DNA of 64,000 nt from UBA6016 sp041915365 (GCA_041915365.1 JAYSBP010000001.1:1-64000); one strand, 5' to 3'; numbered from the stretch's first letter, positions 7,945 through 16,397 are shown. The notes: generated by a model from the letters alone, not told the origin. Program-made: numbers and translations.

Positions 7945-8433
7945 TTATTGTTTTTTTACGAATGTTTCAAAGTCGATAAATTTTTGCATATCACCTATTT
8001 CAATCTTATAGATGACTTTCCATCTTCCCTCTAGTCCAAGCGAAAAAGGTTTTGAAAAATACTCTGTATTTGTTTTATTAAAATCAGTGATTTTAATATC
8101 GTATTTTGAAGTATCAGGTCTAGTGAGAAGTGCTGTTATCTTTGCGCTAGCTGGAATCCCTGTTTTTTCAGTGATGTTAAGCTCTAGCTTTACCGGAGAG
8201 TCTTTTATGGCCGATAGTTTTACAAATGAAACATCATACTTGGAGTCGAATTTTTTTCCTGCCTCAGCTATCTTGTTATAGTCATCATCGAGCTCACGGT
8301 ATGACATCATATGGCTACTATCCATTTCCACTGGGTTTTTCACTGCAACACCTATCATCATAACAAGCGCAACAACAAATATAACGCCAAATATAGGCAA
8401 ACCTATTAGATAATAATTTCTTCCATTTTTCAT
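7945..8433 (-). CDS. FixH-like membrane protein of the cbb3 oxidase locus
   Basis: 162 residues with one N-terminal membrane segment (LIGLPIFGVIFVVALVMMIGVAV) and a periplasmic domain ending in LGLEGRWKVIYKIEIGD, which resembles FixH/CcoH (PF05751) proteins. Those help insert copper or assemble cbb3-type oxidase. Early HMMSYRELDDDYN contains a His-Met-Met that could bind metal, though this is speculative. The ATG overlaps the upstream stop by one base (TAATG). Its position at the end of the cco cluster supports an assembly role. Confidence 0.7.
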   Translation of the reverse strand: MKNGRNYYLIGLPIFGVIFVVALVMMIGVAVKNPVEMDSSHMMSYRELDDDYNKIAEAGKKFDSKYDVSFVKLSAIKDSPVKLELNITEKTGIPASAKITALLTRPDTSKYDIKITDFNKTNTEYFSKPFSLGLEGRWKVIYKIEIGDMQKFIDFETFVKKQ

Positions 8434-9017
8434 TACGCCCTCCTTCTTTGGTAAAGCCTGTAAAAATAAATACCAAGAGCCAATATAATTATCCCGTAAA
8501 ACAAAACTCTAAGACCCTGCATAAAATTTCTACTCTCGGAGCCGATAGACGATGCCAGAACAATTTTTTTATCAGCCGCTATTTCGTCTGCAATTTCAGC
8601 AACACCATTCAAAACTGCCGCAGAATACCTGGTATCAACCGAATTTTTATCTTGCGCCGCCAAAATTGGGATAACAAAAGTATTCAAAATTTCATTTTTA
8701 TTTATTACGCTATTTAAATCTGGGGAAACGAGCAAGTCCACCTTTTGGTCTCTCGCAGATAGAACAAAGATTATGTATGGGGTTTGAATACTTTTTGAAA
8801 TATTTTTTTCATATTCGACTATATTTCCGTCAGTTTGTTCCAAAAGATGAGTGACAATCGAAACACCTGTTTTAGAATACAGCTCGGTCGATATTTCATT
8901 AATTTTATCGTAAGCGTGTTGTTTGATTATATTTTGATTTATGATTTCTGGTTTTGCAAAAGATGCAGTTGTGAGGAGCGAGAATATTATAAGACTGCTA
9001 CGGATTAACTTTTTCAT
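8433..9017 (-). CDS. exported TPM-domain-like membrane protein
   Basis: 194 residues. There is a signal peptide (KKLIRSSLIIFSLLTTASFA), a periplasmic region resembling the TPM fold (SKTGVSIVTHLLEQT, then YIIFVLSARDQKVDLLVSPDL), and a C-terminal membrane segment (VLFYGIIILALGIYFY) with a basic RLYQRRRA tail inside the cell. From memory, C. jejuni has an equivalent gene (Cj1485c region) just downstream of ccoP. TPM proteins have been tied to photosystem repair, phosphatase activity or membrane-protein turnover. Its role here is unknown, but it probably belongs to oxidase assembly or maintenance. Confidence 0.6.
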   Translation of the reverse strand: MKKLIRSSLIIFSLLTTASFAKPEIINQNIIKQHAYDKINEISTELYSKTGVSIVTHLLEQTDGNIVEYEKNISKSIQTPYIIFVLSARDQKVDLLVSPDLNSVINKNEILNTFVIPILAAQDKNSVDTRYSAAVLNGVAEIADEIAADKKIVLASSIGSESRNFMQGLRVLFYGIIILALGIYFYRLYQRRRA

Positions 9018-9047
9018 CCGTAGCAGTCTATCACTAAATTACTTTAA

Positions 9048-9143
9048 TCAACCTACATAAAAATGGTTTGGTGAAACAACAGACCAAATGGTAAGCGATG
9101 CCAGAATAACAAGGCCGATTGTAAGAATCAAATTTTTACTCAT
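9048..9143 (-). CDS. 31-residue single-pass membrane peptide in the cco operon
   Basis: ATG at 9141-9143 follows a strong GGAGG with 5 nt spacing and runs 31 codons to TGA at 9048. The peptide is one membrane helix (NLILTIGLVILASLTIWSVV) followed by a short SPNHFYVG tail. It sits between the DUF4006 gene (10 nt gap) and the TPM-like gene (30 nt gap). Small single-span peptides are common subunits or assembly factors of terminal oxidases, such as CcoM/CydX-type peptides. That parallel is inference, as no homology was tested. Confidence 0.75.
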   Translation of the reverse strand: MSKNLILTIGLVILASLTIWSVVSPNHFYVG

Positions 9144-9153
9144 ACCGTCCTCC

Positions 9154-9345
9154 TTATTTAGCGTCTACGACTTTAGCTTTTGCAGCCGAGTCAATCATTT
9201 TAATCTCTTTTTCACCATCTATTTTGTAATAGTTTGAAGCATTATTTTGCTGTGTAAGCAGAGCGCTTGTTCCAAGAAAGCCAACAATAGAAAGAAGCAA
9301 AACTACCGCAATTAGCATTCCGCCGATTCCGTTTAATCCGAACAT
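9154..9345 (-). CDS. DUF4006 family small membrane protein
   Basis: 63 residues: a short amphipathic start (MFGLNGIGG), one membrane helix (MLIAVVLLLSIVGFLGTSALL), then a polar Lys-rich tail. This matches the DUF4006 proteins found after ccoP in Campylobacter (Cj1486c position, from memory). It starts 17 nt after the ccoP stop. It is probably a small accessory component of the cbb3 oxidase. Biochemical function is not established. Confidence 0.75.
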   Translation of the reverse strand: MFGLNGIGGMLIAVVLLLSIVGFLGTSALLTQQNNASNYYKIDGEKEIKMIDSAAKAKVVDAK

Positions 9346-9362
9346 TTACTTATCTCCTTCCA

Positions 9363-10256
9363 TTATTTCTTAGGATTGCTCATCTCAGTATTTATGTAAG
9401 TCGCAACCGCCATAAACTGAGTTTTGTTGAGTAGTCCAGATTTTTCAAAAGAAGGCATAGTACCGATGTGACCTTTTTTACCTTTCACAAGTACAGTTTC
9501 AGCCACAAACTTAGGTGTTCCGTAAGTAGATAAATCCGGAGCCATACCGTTCATGCCTTTGCCATCTTCACCGTGGCAGCTAGCGCAAGATGCAGCAAAA
9601 GCAGCTTTACCTTCAGCTACAACAGCAGCATCACCAGCTTTTTTAGCAGTTGAAACTTCAGCCATAACATATGTAGCTATTTTCTTTGCAGTAGCCTCGT
9701 CAGCAAGACCAGCCGGCATTTCACCCATTGGGAAGCCAAGTCCTTTTGCACCATTTTTAACTGTCGCCATAATGCCTTCTGCATTACCCCATTTTGATAG
9801 GTCAGCAGCTTTTCCGTTCATACCGTCACCAGTCTGTCCGTGGCATTGTGCACATTGTGCAAGAAAAACGCTCTCGCCCATTGCTTTTAGAGTTGCCTCA
9901 TCGGCGTTTGCATATTTTGCTTCAAATTTAGCAGTATGCGCCTTAACCTCGTCGTTATACTCACCTATTTGAGAGTAAGCATTTAGCGGATAACCAGCAA
10001 GCCAATACCAGCCAGCCCACACGATAAGGATAAGATATATAGCAAACCAACCAGTCGGTACGTCGTTTTTATATTCGCCGATACCATCCCAGTTTTCTTC
10101 AGCCAAAGGAGCATCAGAAGTTGACTTCTCCTTCATCTTTTTTACATATACAGCCACAACGTATGCTGTAATAACAATAACCACGAAAAAGCCCAAGCCA
10201 CCAAGAATGTTGACAAGGTCAGAGCCGAGGTTGACTTTTCCTAGAAAATCTAGCAT
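9363..10256 (-). CDS. ccoP: cbb3-type cytochrome c oxidase subunit III (diheme cytochrome c)
   Basis: 297 residues. The N-terminal FixP-type part has two membrane segments (about 18-38 and 69-90), followed by two cytochrome c domains with heme sites CAQCH (135-139) and CASCH (224-228). Each is followed by a methionine-containing axial region (GEMPAGL and GTMPSF). It accepts electrons from periplasmic cytochrome c or the bc1 complex and passes them to CcoO/CcoN. It lies 21 nt after ccoQ. The sequence is complete. Confidence 0.97.
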   Translation of the reverse strand: MLDFLGKVNLGSDLVNILGGLGFFVVIVITAYVVAVYVKKMKEKSTSDAPLAEENWDGIGEYKNDVPTGWFAIYLILIVWAGWYWLAGYPLNAYSQIGEYNDEVKAHTAKFEAKYANADEATLKAMGESVFLAQCAQCHGQTGDGMNGKAADLSKWGNAEGIMATVKNGAKGLGFPMGEMPAGLADEATAKKIATYVMAEVSTAKKAGDAAVVAEGKAAFAASCASCHGEDGKGMNGMAPDLSTYGTPKFVAETVLVKGKKGHIGTMPSFEKSGLLNKTQFMAVATYINTEMSNPKK

Positions 10257-10277
10257 ATTTTTAGCTCCTTATTCTGT

Positions 10278-10475
10278 TTAGCTTTTAGCAGAGTTAAATC
10301 TCTCAACAGGTGCATCGCTTATGCCATCATGAAGCATCATATCCGAGTACTTCTCATAATCTTTGCCGGCTTTTTTCTTGGACGTATACAGATGATAAGT
10401 ATACGCCAACGTTAAAAAAACCAACAGCACCGTGCTGAAAAAGTATGCGTAAGCCTGCACGAGACCTATATTCAT
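10278..10475 (-). CDS. ccoQ: cbb3-type cytochrome c oxidase subunit IV
   Basis: 65 residues with one membrane helix (YAYFFSTVLLVFLTLAYTYHLY), a Lys-rich cytoplasmic turn (TSKKKAGKDYEKYSD) and a polar tail. This is the CcoQ/FixQ pattern, and its place between ccoO and ccoP is the usual ccoN-O-Q-P order. CcoQ stabilises the core complex. The spacing of 9 nt after ccoO fits a single transcript. Confidence 0.9.
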   Translation of the reverse strand: MNIGLVQAYAYFFSTVLLVFLTLAYTYHLYTSKKKAGKDYEKYSDMMLHDGISDAPVERFNSAKS

Positions 10476-10484
10476 AGCCTGTAC

Positions 10485-11150
10485 CTATTTCAATTTGTTC
10501 ATATATGCGATCAAGGCTACGATTTCTTTAACTTCGCCTTTTTCAAACGCATCTTTAACATCCTTGTCTTTCATGTCCGCAACGATACCTTTAGCTTGTT
10601 CCATTATGCTTTTTTGAGCATCTTCTCTAGAACCTAGTGGAATACCGCTTGGTTGGTCATAAGGAACTTTAAATACTGTTTTTACAGTATAAGCTTCAGC
10701 GTATGCCGTATCTAGGTCAGCGTTTTTAACAAACAACCAAGGATACTTAGGCATGATACTTCCTGGAACAACAGCAGAAGGATTCTTCATATGGCTCTCG
10801 TGCCAGTCTGTAGTTCTATAGTTACCTACCCTGTGTAGGTCTGGGCCTGTTCTTTTTGAACCCCATAGGAATGGTCTATCGTAAGCATATTCACCGCTAA
10901 GTGAGTATTTACCGTATCTGTCAGTTTCTGATTTGAACGGTCTTACAAGTTGAGAGTGACAAGCATTGCAGCTCTCTTTTATATAAACTTGTCTACCAGC
11001 TATTTCAAGCGGAGTGTAAGGTTTTAGCCCCTCAATCGGTCTTGAAGCCTGAGCAAAGTTTGGAATAATTTCGATAATACCAGCAAAAGCTATTACAACG
11101 AAGACGGCTACCGCAAAAAAGAACGGATTTTTTTCTAACCAATGAAACAT
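10485..11150 (-). CDS. ccoO: cbb3-type cytochrome c oxidase subunit II (monoheme cytochrome c)
   Basis: 221 residues, with an N-terminal membrane anchor (FFFAVAVFVVIAFAGIIEIIP) and a periplasmic monoheme cytochrome c domain. The heme site is CNACH at 61-65, followed by the family signature KRTGPDLHRVG and a methionine ligand region (GSIMPKYPW). It relays electrons from CcoP to the CcoN heme b. It lies 18 nt downstream of ccoN. Confidence 0.97.
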   Translation of the reverse strand: MFHWLEKNPFFFAVAVFVVIAFAGIIEIIPNFAQASRPIEGLKPYTPLEIAGRQVYIKESCNACHSQLVRPFKSETDRYGKYSLSGEYAYDRPFLWGSKRTGPDLHRVGNYRTTDWHESHMKNPSAVVPGSIMPKYPWLFVKNADLDTAYAEAYTVKTVFKVPYDQPSGIPLGSREDAQKSIMEQAKGIVADMKDKDVKDAFEKGEVKEIVALIAYMNKLK

Positions 11151-11168
11151 ATTTAATCCCTCCCTTTC

Positions 11169-12632
11169 TTAAGCGCCCATCGGCGATGCAAATTGCGGCT
11201 CTTTATCGAGCTTAGGCGCAGATAGTGTTTTATACATATTGTATATGAACATACCGAAACCAACTAGGTATAGAGCGCCACCGACTGCTCTAATCGTAAA
11301 GTAAGGCATAAGAACTCTTACAGTGTCGATGAATGAATATGCAAGGCTACCGTACTCATCCGTAGCTCTCCACATAAGACCTTGAGTAATACCGGCAATC
11401 CACATAGACGAGAAGTAAAGAACAACGCCTGTAGTTTGAACCCAGAACTGTGCATCCATAAGTTTTTTCGAGTAGATTTCTCTTCCGAAAAGTCTTGGAG
11501 CCATGTGATAGAAAGCAGACATAATCATAAATACAACCCAACCAAGAACACCGTCGTGAACGTGTCCAACGATCCAGTCAGTAAAGTGAGCAAGAGCGTT
11601 AACAGATTTAATTGATTGAATTGGACCTTCAATTGTTGAGAACATATAGAAAGTTGACGCGAAAATCATAAATTTGATTAGCGGACTATCTTTTAGTTGT
11701 TGCCATTGACCCTTCATAGTAAGAAGAATGTTAATAGCAGATGCCCAAGATGGAAGGATAAGAACAACAGAGAATACAGAGCCCATTGTTTGCATCCAGT
11801 CTGGTACAGTTGAATAAATCAAGTGGTGACCACCAGCCCAAAGATAAACAAATAGTAGAGACCAGAAACCTATAAGTGAAAGCTTATAAGAGTATAGCGG
11901 CTGACCAGCTTCTTTTGGAAGGAAGTAGTAAATCATCGCAACGATTGGCACAGTAAAGCCGAATGCAACAGCGTTGTGACCGAACCACCATTGAACAAGA
12001 GCGTCATTTGTACCAGCATACATAGAAACTGATTTTAGCATTGAACCATAACCAGAAACAAGAGCCGTTGGAACCTCAAGATTGTTGAAGATGTAAAGCA
12101 TAGCTACACCAAGGAAACAAGCTACATAATACCATACAGATATATATAGAGTTTTCTCTCTTCTCATACCTATCATACCAAACATTACGATACCCCACAT
12201 AACCCAAACAACAACGACAAGAAGGTCGATTGGCCATTCAAGCTCTGCGTACTCTTTTGAAGTAACAGTACCAGTTAAGAAAGACGCAACAGCAAGAGCC
12301 AAAATCAATACATATAGCGGAACCATAAGTTTCGCAACAGTATTTAGAAATTTGCTTTCAGCAAGTGAAACTTTTAGAGTTCTCTGCGCAACATAGAAGA
12401 ATGTTGAGAAAACCGCAGGAATAGTAAAACCGTAAACAACGGCATTCGTGTGTAACGGTCTAAGTCTTCCGAATGTGAGATATTCATCCCCCAAGTTGCT
12501 AAGAACCGGAAAAGCCATCTGAAAAGCTAATATTACGCCTACCAGCATGCCAACAAAACCGAGCACGATGGAAATAAGCATAAACTGCTTAGCTACCGAG
12601 TAATCGTAGCTTAGTGTAGCGTTATTTTGCAT
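11169..12632 (-). CDS. ccoN: cbb3-type cytochrome c oxidase catalytic subunit I
   Basis: 487 residues from the ATG at 12632, which has GGAGG 8 nt upstream. An upstream in-frame extension of 23 codons lacks a ribosome site. It is a twelve-helix heme-copper oxidase that holds heme b and the heme b3-CuB site, reduces O2 to water and pumps protons with very high O2 affinity. Family His ligands occur in RLRPLHTNAVVYGF, WWFGHNAVAFGF, GGHHLIYSTVPDW and TDWIVGHVHDGVLGW. It is the first gene of ccoNOQP. An FNR-like box lies about 106 bp upstream. Confidence 0.98.
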   Translation of the reverse strand: MQNNATLSYDYSVAKQFMLISIVLGFVGMLVGVILAFQMAFPVLSNLGDEYLTFGRLRPLHTNAVVYGFTIPAVFSTFFYVAQRTLKVSLAESKFLNTVAKLMVPLYVLILALAVASFLTGTVTSKEYAELEWPIDLLVVVVWVMWGIVMFGMIGMRREKTLYISVWYYVACFLGVAMLYIFNNLEVPTALVSGYGSMLKSVSMYAGTNDALVQWWFGHNAVAFGFTVPIVAMIYYFLPKEAGQPLYSYKLSLIGFWSLLFVYLWAGGHHLIYSTVPDWMQTMGSVFSVVLILPSWASAINILLTMKGQWQQLKDSPLIKFMIFASTFYMFSTIEGPIQSIKSVNALAHFTDWIVGHVHDGVLGWVVFMIMSAFYHMAPRLFGREIYSKKLMDAQFWVQTTGVVLYFSSMWIAGITQGLMWRATDEYGSLAYSFIDTVRVLMPYFTIRAVGGALYLVGFGMFIYNMYKTLSAPKLDKEPQFASPMGA

Positions 12633-12737
12633 ACACAGTCCTCCTATAAAATTTAAGGCCCGAAGAACCTTGTAAACATTGCCCTTTACAAAAGCGTACA
12701 AATTGTATTAGCTCAAATCTGTAATCTTGCTTAAAAT

Positions 12738-12751
12738 TTGACTTAAATCAA
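12738..12751 (-). promoter_or_regulatory. FNR/CRP-family box upstream of ccoN
   Basis: TTGACTTAAATCAA matches the FNR consensus TTGAT-N4-ATCAA with one mismatch (C for T in the left arm). It lies about 35-40 bp upstream of a plausible leftward -10 element and 106 bp from the ccoN start. This is the usual neighbourhood for activation by an FNR/CRP-type regulator. Regulation of high-affinity oxidases by such factors is well known in other bacteria. Which regulator acts here cannot be read from the window. Confidence 0.5.
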
Positions 12752-12880
12752 GAAAAAATTAACATTTATTTAACAAAAAGAAGCATAAACAGCAGCGATA
12801 AAAAACTCTTATTTACCGTTATTGTTTTAGTTTTTATAATTTTAATAAATAGAGCCATATTCGTTAATTGTAAAATTATA

Positions 12881-12890
12881 GATAATTATC
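12881..12890 (+). promoter_or_regulatory. possible Fur-type palindrome upstream of exbB-exbD
   Basis: GATAATTATC is a perfect 10-bp palindrome within ATAGATAATTATCAAAT, resembling half to two-thirds of a Campylobacter Fur box. It lies about 110 bp before exbB, whose products energise iron uptake and are commonly Fur-controlled. AT-rich DNA produces such palindromes by chance, so this is tentative. Confidence 0.35.
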
Positions 12891-12997
12891 AAATCTTAAC
12901 TAGGCGTTATTTATTGGCAAGCCACCTTCTAGGCATATTTAGTAGCTTTGCAGTATCATAATAGCAACAATCAATTCGACAAAAGAGAGTTTTAAAT

Positions 12998-13429
12998 ATG
13001 CAAGAGGGATTAAAACTGTTTATCGAGTATGGGATACTTGGATTTTTATTTTTTTTAAGCTTTTTGACAATTGCTTTGGGAATAGAGCGCATACTGCATT
13101 ATAAAGATTTAAATATATCCCATTTTGATAATAGGCACGACATAGAGATAGACGTGACGAAAAATTTAACTATCATATCTACAATAGCTGCAAACTCTGT
13201 GTACATAGGGCTTCTAGGAACTGTTCTGGGTATTATGCTGACATTCTCATCTCTTGGCGAGACCGGGCTAATAGACTCAAAAACGATTATGCAGAGCTTA
13301 TCATATACACTTATTGCAACTGCAGCCGGCCTACTTGTTGCAATACCCGCGATAGTTATATACAACCTACTTGCAAGAAAAGCCGAGACTATTGTTTCGA
13401 AATGGGAAAAAGTTTATGGCCAAAATTAA
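12998..13429 (+). CDS. exbB: ExbB-type proton channel protein
   Basis: 143 residues, the short Campylobacter/Helicobacter form of ExbB. There are three membrane segments (about 10-30, 65-87, 98-122), with the conserved MotA/TolQ/ExbB region NSVYIGLLGTVLGIM...IATAAGLLVAIPAIVIYNLL. With ExbD it forms the proton channel that powers TonB-dependent transport of iron complexes or vitamin B12. The start has AGAGAG upstream. The 3' end overlaps exbD by 14 nt. No tonB follows, so the TonB partner must be encoded elsewhere. Confidence 0.9.
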   Translation: MQEGLKLFIEYGILGFLFFLSFLTIALGIERILHYKDLNISHFDNRHDIEIDVTKNLTIISTIAANSVYIGLLGTVLGIMLTFSSLGETGLIDSKTIMQSLSYTLIATAAGLLVAIPAIVIYNLLARKAETIVSKWEKVYGQN

Positions 13430-13799
13430 AAAGTTTGATTCTATAAACGTTGTTCCGTTTATAGATGTCATGCTCGTTCTCCTTGCAATCGTTCTTACCA
13501 TTGCCACTTTTGTTGCCCAAGGACTCATTCCAGTAGACCTGCCAAAAGGATCATCAAAGCAAGAAAGCAACCTAAAAACGATTGAAATTACAATCAAAGA
13601 GGACGGGAAGATATATTATCAAAATGAGTTTGTTACAAAAGAGACGCTAGCCTACAAATTGCAAAGCGTTAGAAAAAGTGACATAGTTACCGTAAAAAGT
13701 GACAAAAACTCAAAATTTCAATCTTTTGTAGACGTAGTAGATGCTCTAAAAATGAGAAATATAGAAAAAATTTCGATAATTACAAAAGTTAATGAGTAG
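13416..13799 (+). CDS. exbD: ExbD-type TonB-system energiser
   Basis: 127 residues from the ATG at 13416, which has GGGA upstream. An in-frame extension back to 13371 lies inside exbB and is not credible. There is a short cytoplasmic N-terminus, one membrane helix carrying the conserved Asp (SINVVPFIDVMLVLLAIVLT), and a periplasmic domain of about 85 residues. The VVPFIDVMLVLL motif is the ExbD/TolR signature, with the Asp as the proton-conducting residue. It overlaps exbB, so translation is coupled. Confidence 0.92.
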   Translation: MAKIKKFDSINVVPFIDVMLVLLAIVLTIATFVAQGLIPVDLPKGSSKQESNLKTIEITIKEDGKIYYQNEFVTKETLAYKLQSVRKSDIVTVKSDKNSKFQSFVDVVDALKMRNIEKISIITKVNE

Positions 13800-13814
13800 C
13801 GCCAACCTTGGTAA

Positions 13815-14981
13815 TCATGCCCCAGGAAGCCTAGGTATCTTGCCGAGTCTACTTAATCGATAATATCTACCCCACCCTTTTTTTAGCCAGTGTCCGACAA
13901 CTGGCATAGGAAGCAATAAATCAAAATTTGTATTTTTGTATACCAACGAGGCTGAGTCACCCATATCTAGCATAAAAATTAAATTCATCTGCTCAATATA
14001 GCTTCTTCTTGCATCACTGCCATTTTCAATACTAAATATATTAAAAGCTGCGTTCCTTGCCATTATCTCAGCCAGATGACCCTGTTTTATGCGCCAATCC
14101 GGGCCATCAAGAGATGCAACATCACCAACTGCAAATATATTCTCAAAACCGCTAACTTGACAATAGTTATTTATCTTTATAAAACCAGCATCACTAAGTG
14201 GCAAATCTGACTCTCTTAGAAAAGAGGGGCCGTGCCTACCAGATATAAACATTGTCATATCGGAAGGTATTGTCTCTCCATTTTCAAATAAAACGCAATT
14301 GTCTTTAAACGATAAGATACTTTCACCAAATCTTGTGTTGATTTTCAACTTCGAGAAAAATCTCTGCAACTCTTTCGCCATTTTTGTCCCAAGTCTTTGC
14401 TCTGAAGCGCTCGCAGGGGTAAAAAACGTAAGCTCAAATTTATCTCTTATTTTTCTTTTTTTCAACATATTGTGAATATTAAAGATAAATTCAAAAGCCG
14501 GCTCGCCCCTCACAGCTGTAACATCAACTGGGTTTCCAGCAAATCCGGCGGCTATCTTACCGCCACCAGCACTTAGCAGCTCTTCAATTTTGGTTTTAAT
14601 TTTAATGGAGTCATCCGGATTGCCACATATAGAGTAAGTATTCTCAATGCCGTCGTGTTGCAATCTTCTACCGCCGACGGCCACAATCAAATACTCATAA
14701 CTTACATCGCCAGTATTTTGCAATACAAACTGGTTTTTTGCAGCATCGATACGCACAACTTCGTCTACTATATAATCGAAGCCATGCGCAGCTGCTAGCT
14801 CTGACAACGGCAAGCACACGTCGTCAAAGCTTTTCTCTCCCGTGGGTATCCAGATGGATATGGGGTGTATAAACAAAAAATCCCTGTTTGAGACAATTGT
14901 TACACTAAACCCTTCTTGGCGAAGAGATATAGCGGCTTCAACGCCGGCTATACCACCACCCAAAATCCATACTTTTTTCAA
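13815..14981 (-). CDS. NAD(P)/FAD-dependent oxidoreductase of the SQR/NDH-2 fold
   Basis: 388 residues. There is an N-terminal FAD Rossmann motif (WILGGGIAGVEAA), a SYEYLIVAVGGR segment and the late FENIFAVGDVASLDGPDW FAD-binding motif. It has the architecture of sulfide:quinone or type II NADH:quinone reductases. The cysteines do not fall into the usual SQR pair, and the C-terminal amphipathic HWLKKGWGRYYRLSRLG could bind membrane. The electron donor is therefore unknown. It lies 9 nt after ccoG, so the two are probably co-transcribed. It converges with exbD, 15 nt away. Confidence 0.75.
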   Translation of the reverse strand: MKKVWILGGGIAGVEAAISLRQEGFSVTIVSNRDFLFIHPISIWIPTGEKSFDDVCLPLSELAAAHGFDYIVDEVVRIDAAKNQFVLQNTGDVSYEYLIVAVGGRRLQHDGIENTYSICGNPDDSIKIKTKIEELLSAGGGKIAAGFAGNPVDVTAVRGEPAFEFIFNIHNMLKKRKIRDKFELTFFTPASASEQRLGTKMAKELQRFFSKLKINTRFGESILSFKDNCVLFENGETIPSDMTMFISGRHGPSFLRESDLPLSDAGFIKINNYCQVSGFENIFAVGDVASLDGPDWRIKQGHLAEIMARNAAFNIFSIENGSDARRSYIEQMNLIFMLDMGDSASLVYKNTNFDLLLPMPVVGHWLKKGWGRYYRLSRLGKIPRLPGA

Positions 14982-14990
14982 TTTTTAAAC

Positions 14991-16397
14991 CTATTTAGTT
15001 TTTTTCTGATTCAAAACTTCAGTTGAAGGATAGAAGAATACAGCATCTCTTTCTACAACTATCTTTTGTTTATCGTCAACAGCAAAAGCTCGTATCTTAA
15101 TATCTATAGGCGTATCTTTTCTGTCGTTATTAGCAAGTACCTTGTCCGTATCAAGTACGACTACCTTTTTTGCTTTGCTACCTGATTTTAGCATAAACGG
15201 CTCAGTAGGTCTAGAAATCTTAATATCGTCCCTGCCAGCTATTTCAAAATAATACGTATGGTCTTTGCTATCTGTATTCTGGAAAAGAAATGTATAGTGA
15301 TTTTCCACCACACCGGCTTCCTTGACGGCATATAGCTCAGTCGTTCTGTTTATGTTAAGTAGCATGTGTTCTTTTTTTGAGCCCATTACTAGCAATGCCG
15401 AAAAGACTGCCACAAGAATAACTATGTAAGCAATAATTCTAAATCTAAAGATTTTCGTTTTGCCTTTTTCCATGGCCTCGTAGCTTGTCCATTGTATCAG
15501 ATTTTCTTTGCCTAGACTTGCCATAACCGGAGCGCATGCATCTGAACATTCAAGACAGTTGATACACTCTAGCTGCATACCCTTTCTTATGTCTATGTGC
15601 GTAGGGCAAACATTAACGCAAGCCATACAACCAACACAATCGCCCTGCGATGGTTTATCTGCTATTTTTGAACCATTTGAGTCATAAATAGCACCGCCTC
15701 TTTTGTCGTCATATATTTCCATAATAGTATTATTGTCATACATAACGGACTGAATTCTAGCGTAAGGACATATATATACACAAAAGTTTTCGGCAAGCCA
15801 AACAACATCATATACCAAAAAGCCGGCCAAAACTAGTATAAAACCGATAAGTACCATGTGCTCAGACGGATTTGCAATATAAGAGAAAAAATCCTCAGGC
15901 GGAACAAAGTACCACATAAAGTTAGATGCAGCAACAACAGATAAAGCAGTCCAAATCAAAATAGCCAAAAGCTTTTTTATTTTATTTTCTGATTTTGATA
16001 AGTCTGTACCTTTTTGCTTGTTTCTTCTTGCATGCATACCAAGCAAAGAACCCTCTATAAAATCCCTATAAATTACCCTAAATATAGTCTGGGGACAAGC
16101 CCAACCGCACCATACTCTACCACCGAGCGTGGTTAGGAAAAATACAAACATAAAAAGCATAATTAACAAAAATGGCATAAGATAAAATTCTTGCATATCA
16201 AAAGCTACGCCAAGAAGCTGAAGTTGTTTTTTATCAAATGACAAAAGGAATATATGGTTGCCGTTTATTTCAATAAAAGGCAATACTAGAGAGACTACCG
16301 AAATAATCAAAAAGAACACATACCTCTTTTTGAAGTATGGAGTCCACCTTTTCATAAACTCTTGTTTATAAGACTTTGCGTCTTGAGCTGGTTCCAT
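14991..16397 (-). CDS. ccoG: cytochrome c oxidase accessory protein CcoG (FixG)
   Basis: 468 residues. There are several membrane helices, a GWACPQTIFRV motif, and a bis-[4Fe-4S] ferredoxin region (CVGCMACVNVCPTHIDIRKG, then CINCLECSDACAPVM), followed by a helix and a periplasmic immunoglobulin-like C-terminal domain. CcoG reduces Cu(II) during maturation of the cbb3 oxidase. The oxidase operon is nearby but separated by exbBD and the flavoprotein gene. The terminator at 16554-16592 separates it from the upstream sqr-type gene. Confidence 0.95.
   Translation of the reverse strand: MEPAQDAKSYKQEFMKRWTPYFKKRYVFFLIISVVSLVLPFIEINGNHIFLLSFDKKQLQLLGVAFDMQEFYLMPFLLIMLFMFVFFLTTLGGRVWCGWACPQTIFRVIYRDFIEGSLLGMHARRNKQKGTDLSKSENKIKKLLAILIWTALSVVAASNFMWYFVPPEDFFSYIANPSEHMVLIGFILVLAGFLVYDVVWLAENFCVYICPYARIQSVMYDNNTIMEIYDDKRGGAIYDSNGSKIADKPSQGDCVGCMACVNVCPTHIDIRKGMQLECINCLECSDACAPVMASLGKENLIQWTSYEAMEKGKTKIFRFRIIAYIVILVAVFSALLVMGSKKEHMLLNINRTTELYAVKEAGVVENHYTFLFQNTDSKDHTYYFEIAGRDDIKISRPTEPFMLKSGSKAKKVVVLDTDKVLANNDRKDTPIDIKIRAFAVDDKQKIVVERDAVFFYPSTEVLNQKKTK

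Larger units (their letters stand above)
12633..12997. other. 365-bp divergent regulatory region between ccoN and exbB
   Basis: No convincing gene is present. The stretch is very AT-rich and holds the promoters for ccoNOQP (leftward) and exbBD (rightward). It contains a near-perfect FNR-type palindrome (12738-12751) and a GATAATTATC palindrome (12881-12890). TACAAT/TAATAC at about 12702-12710, read leftward, is a plausible -10 region for ccoN. CATAAT-type hexamers near 12953-12962 could serve exbB. A 61-codon minus-strand reading frame starting inside exbB extends into this space and looks like a shadow. Confidence 0.6.

Noticed and set aside
13815..14981. Direct call as sulfide:quinone reductase
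   Set aside because: The fold matches but the expected cysteine pair does not line up, so only the broader family was named.
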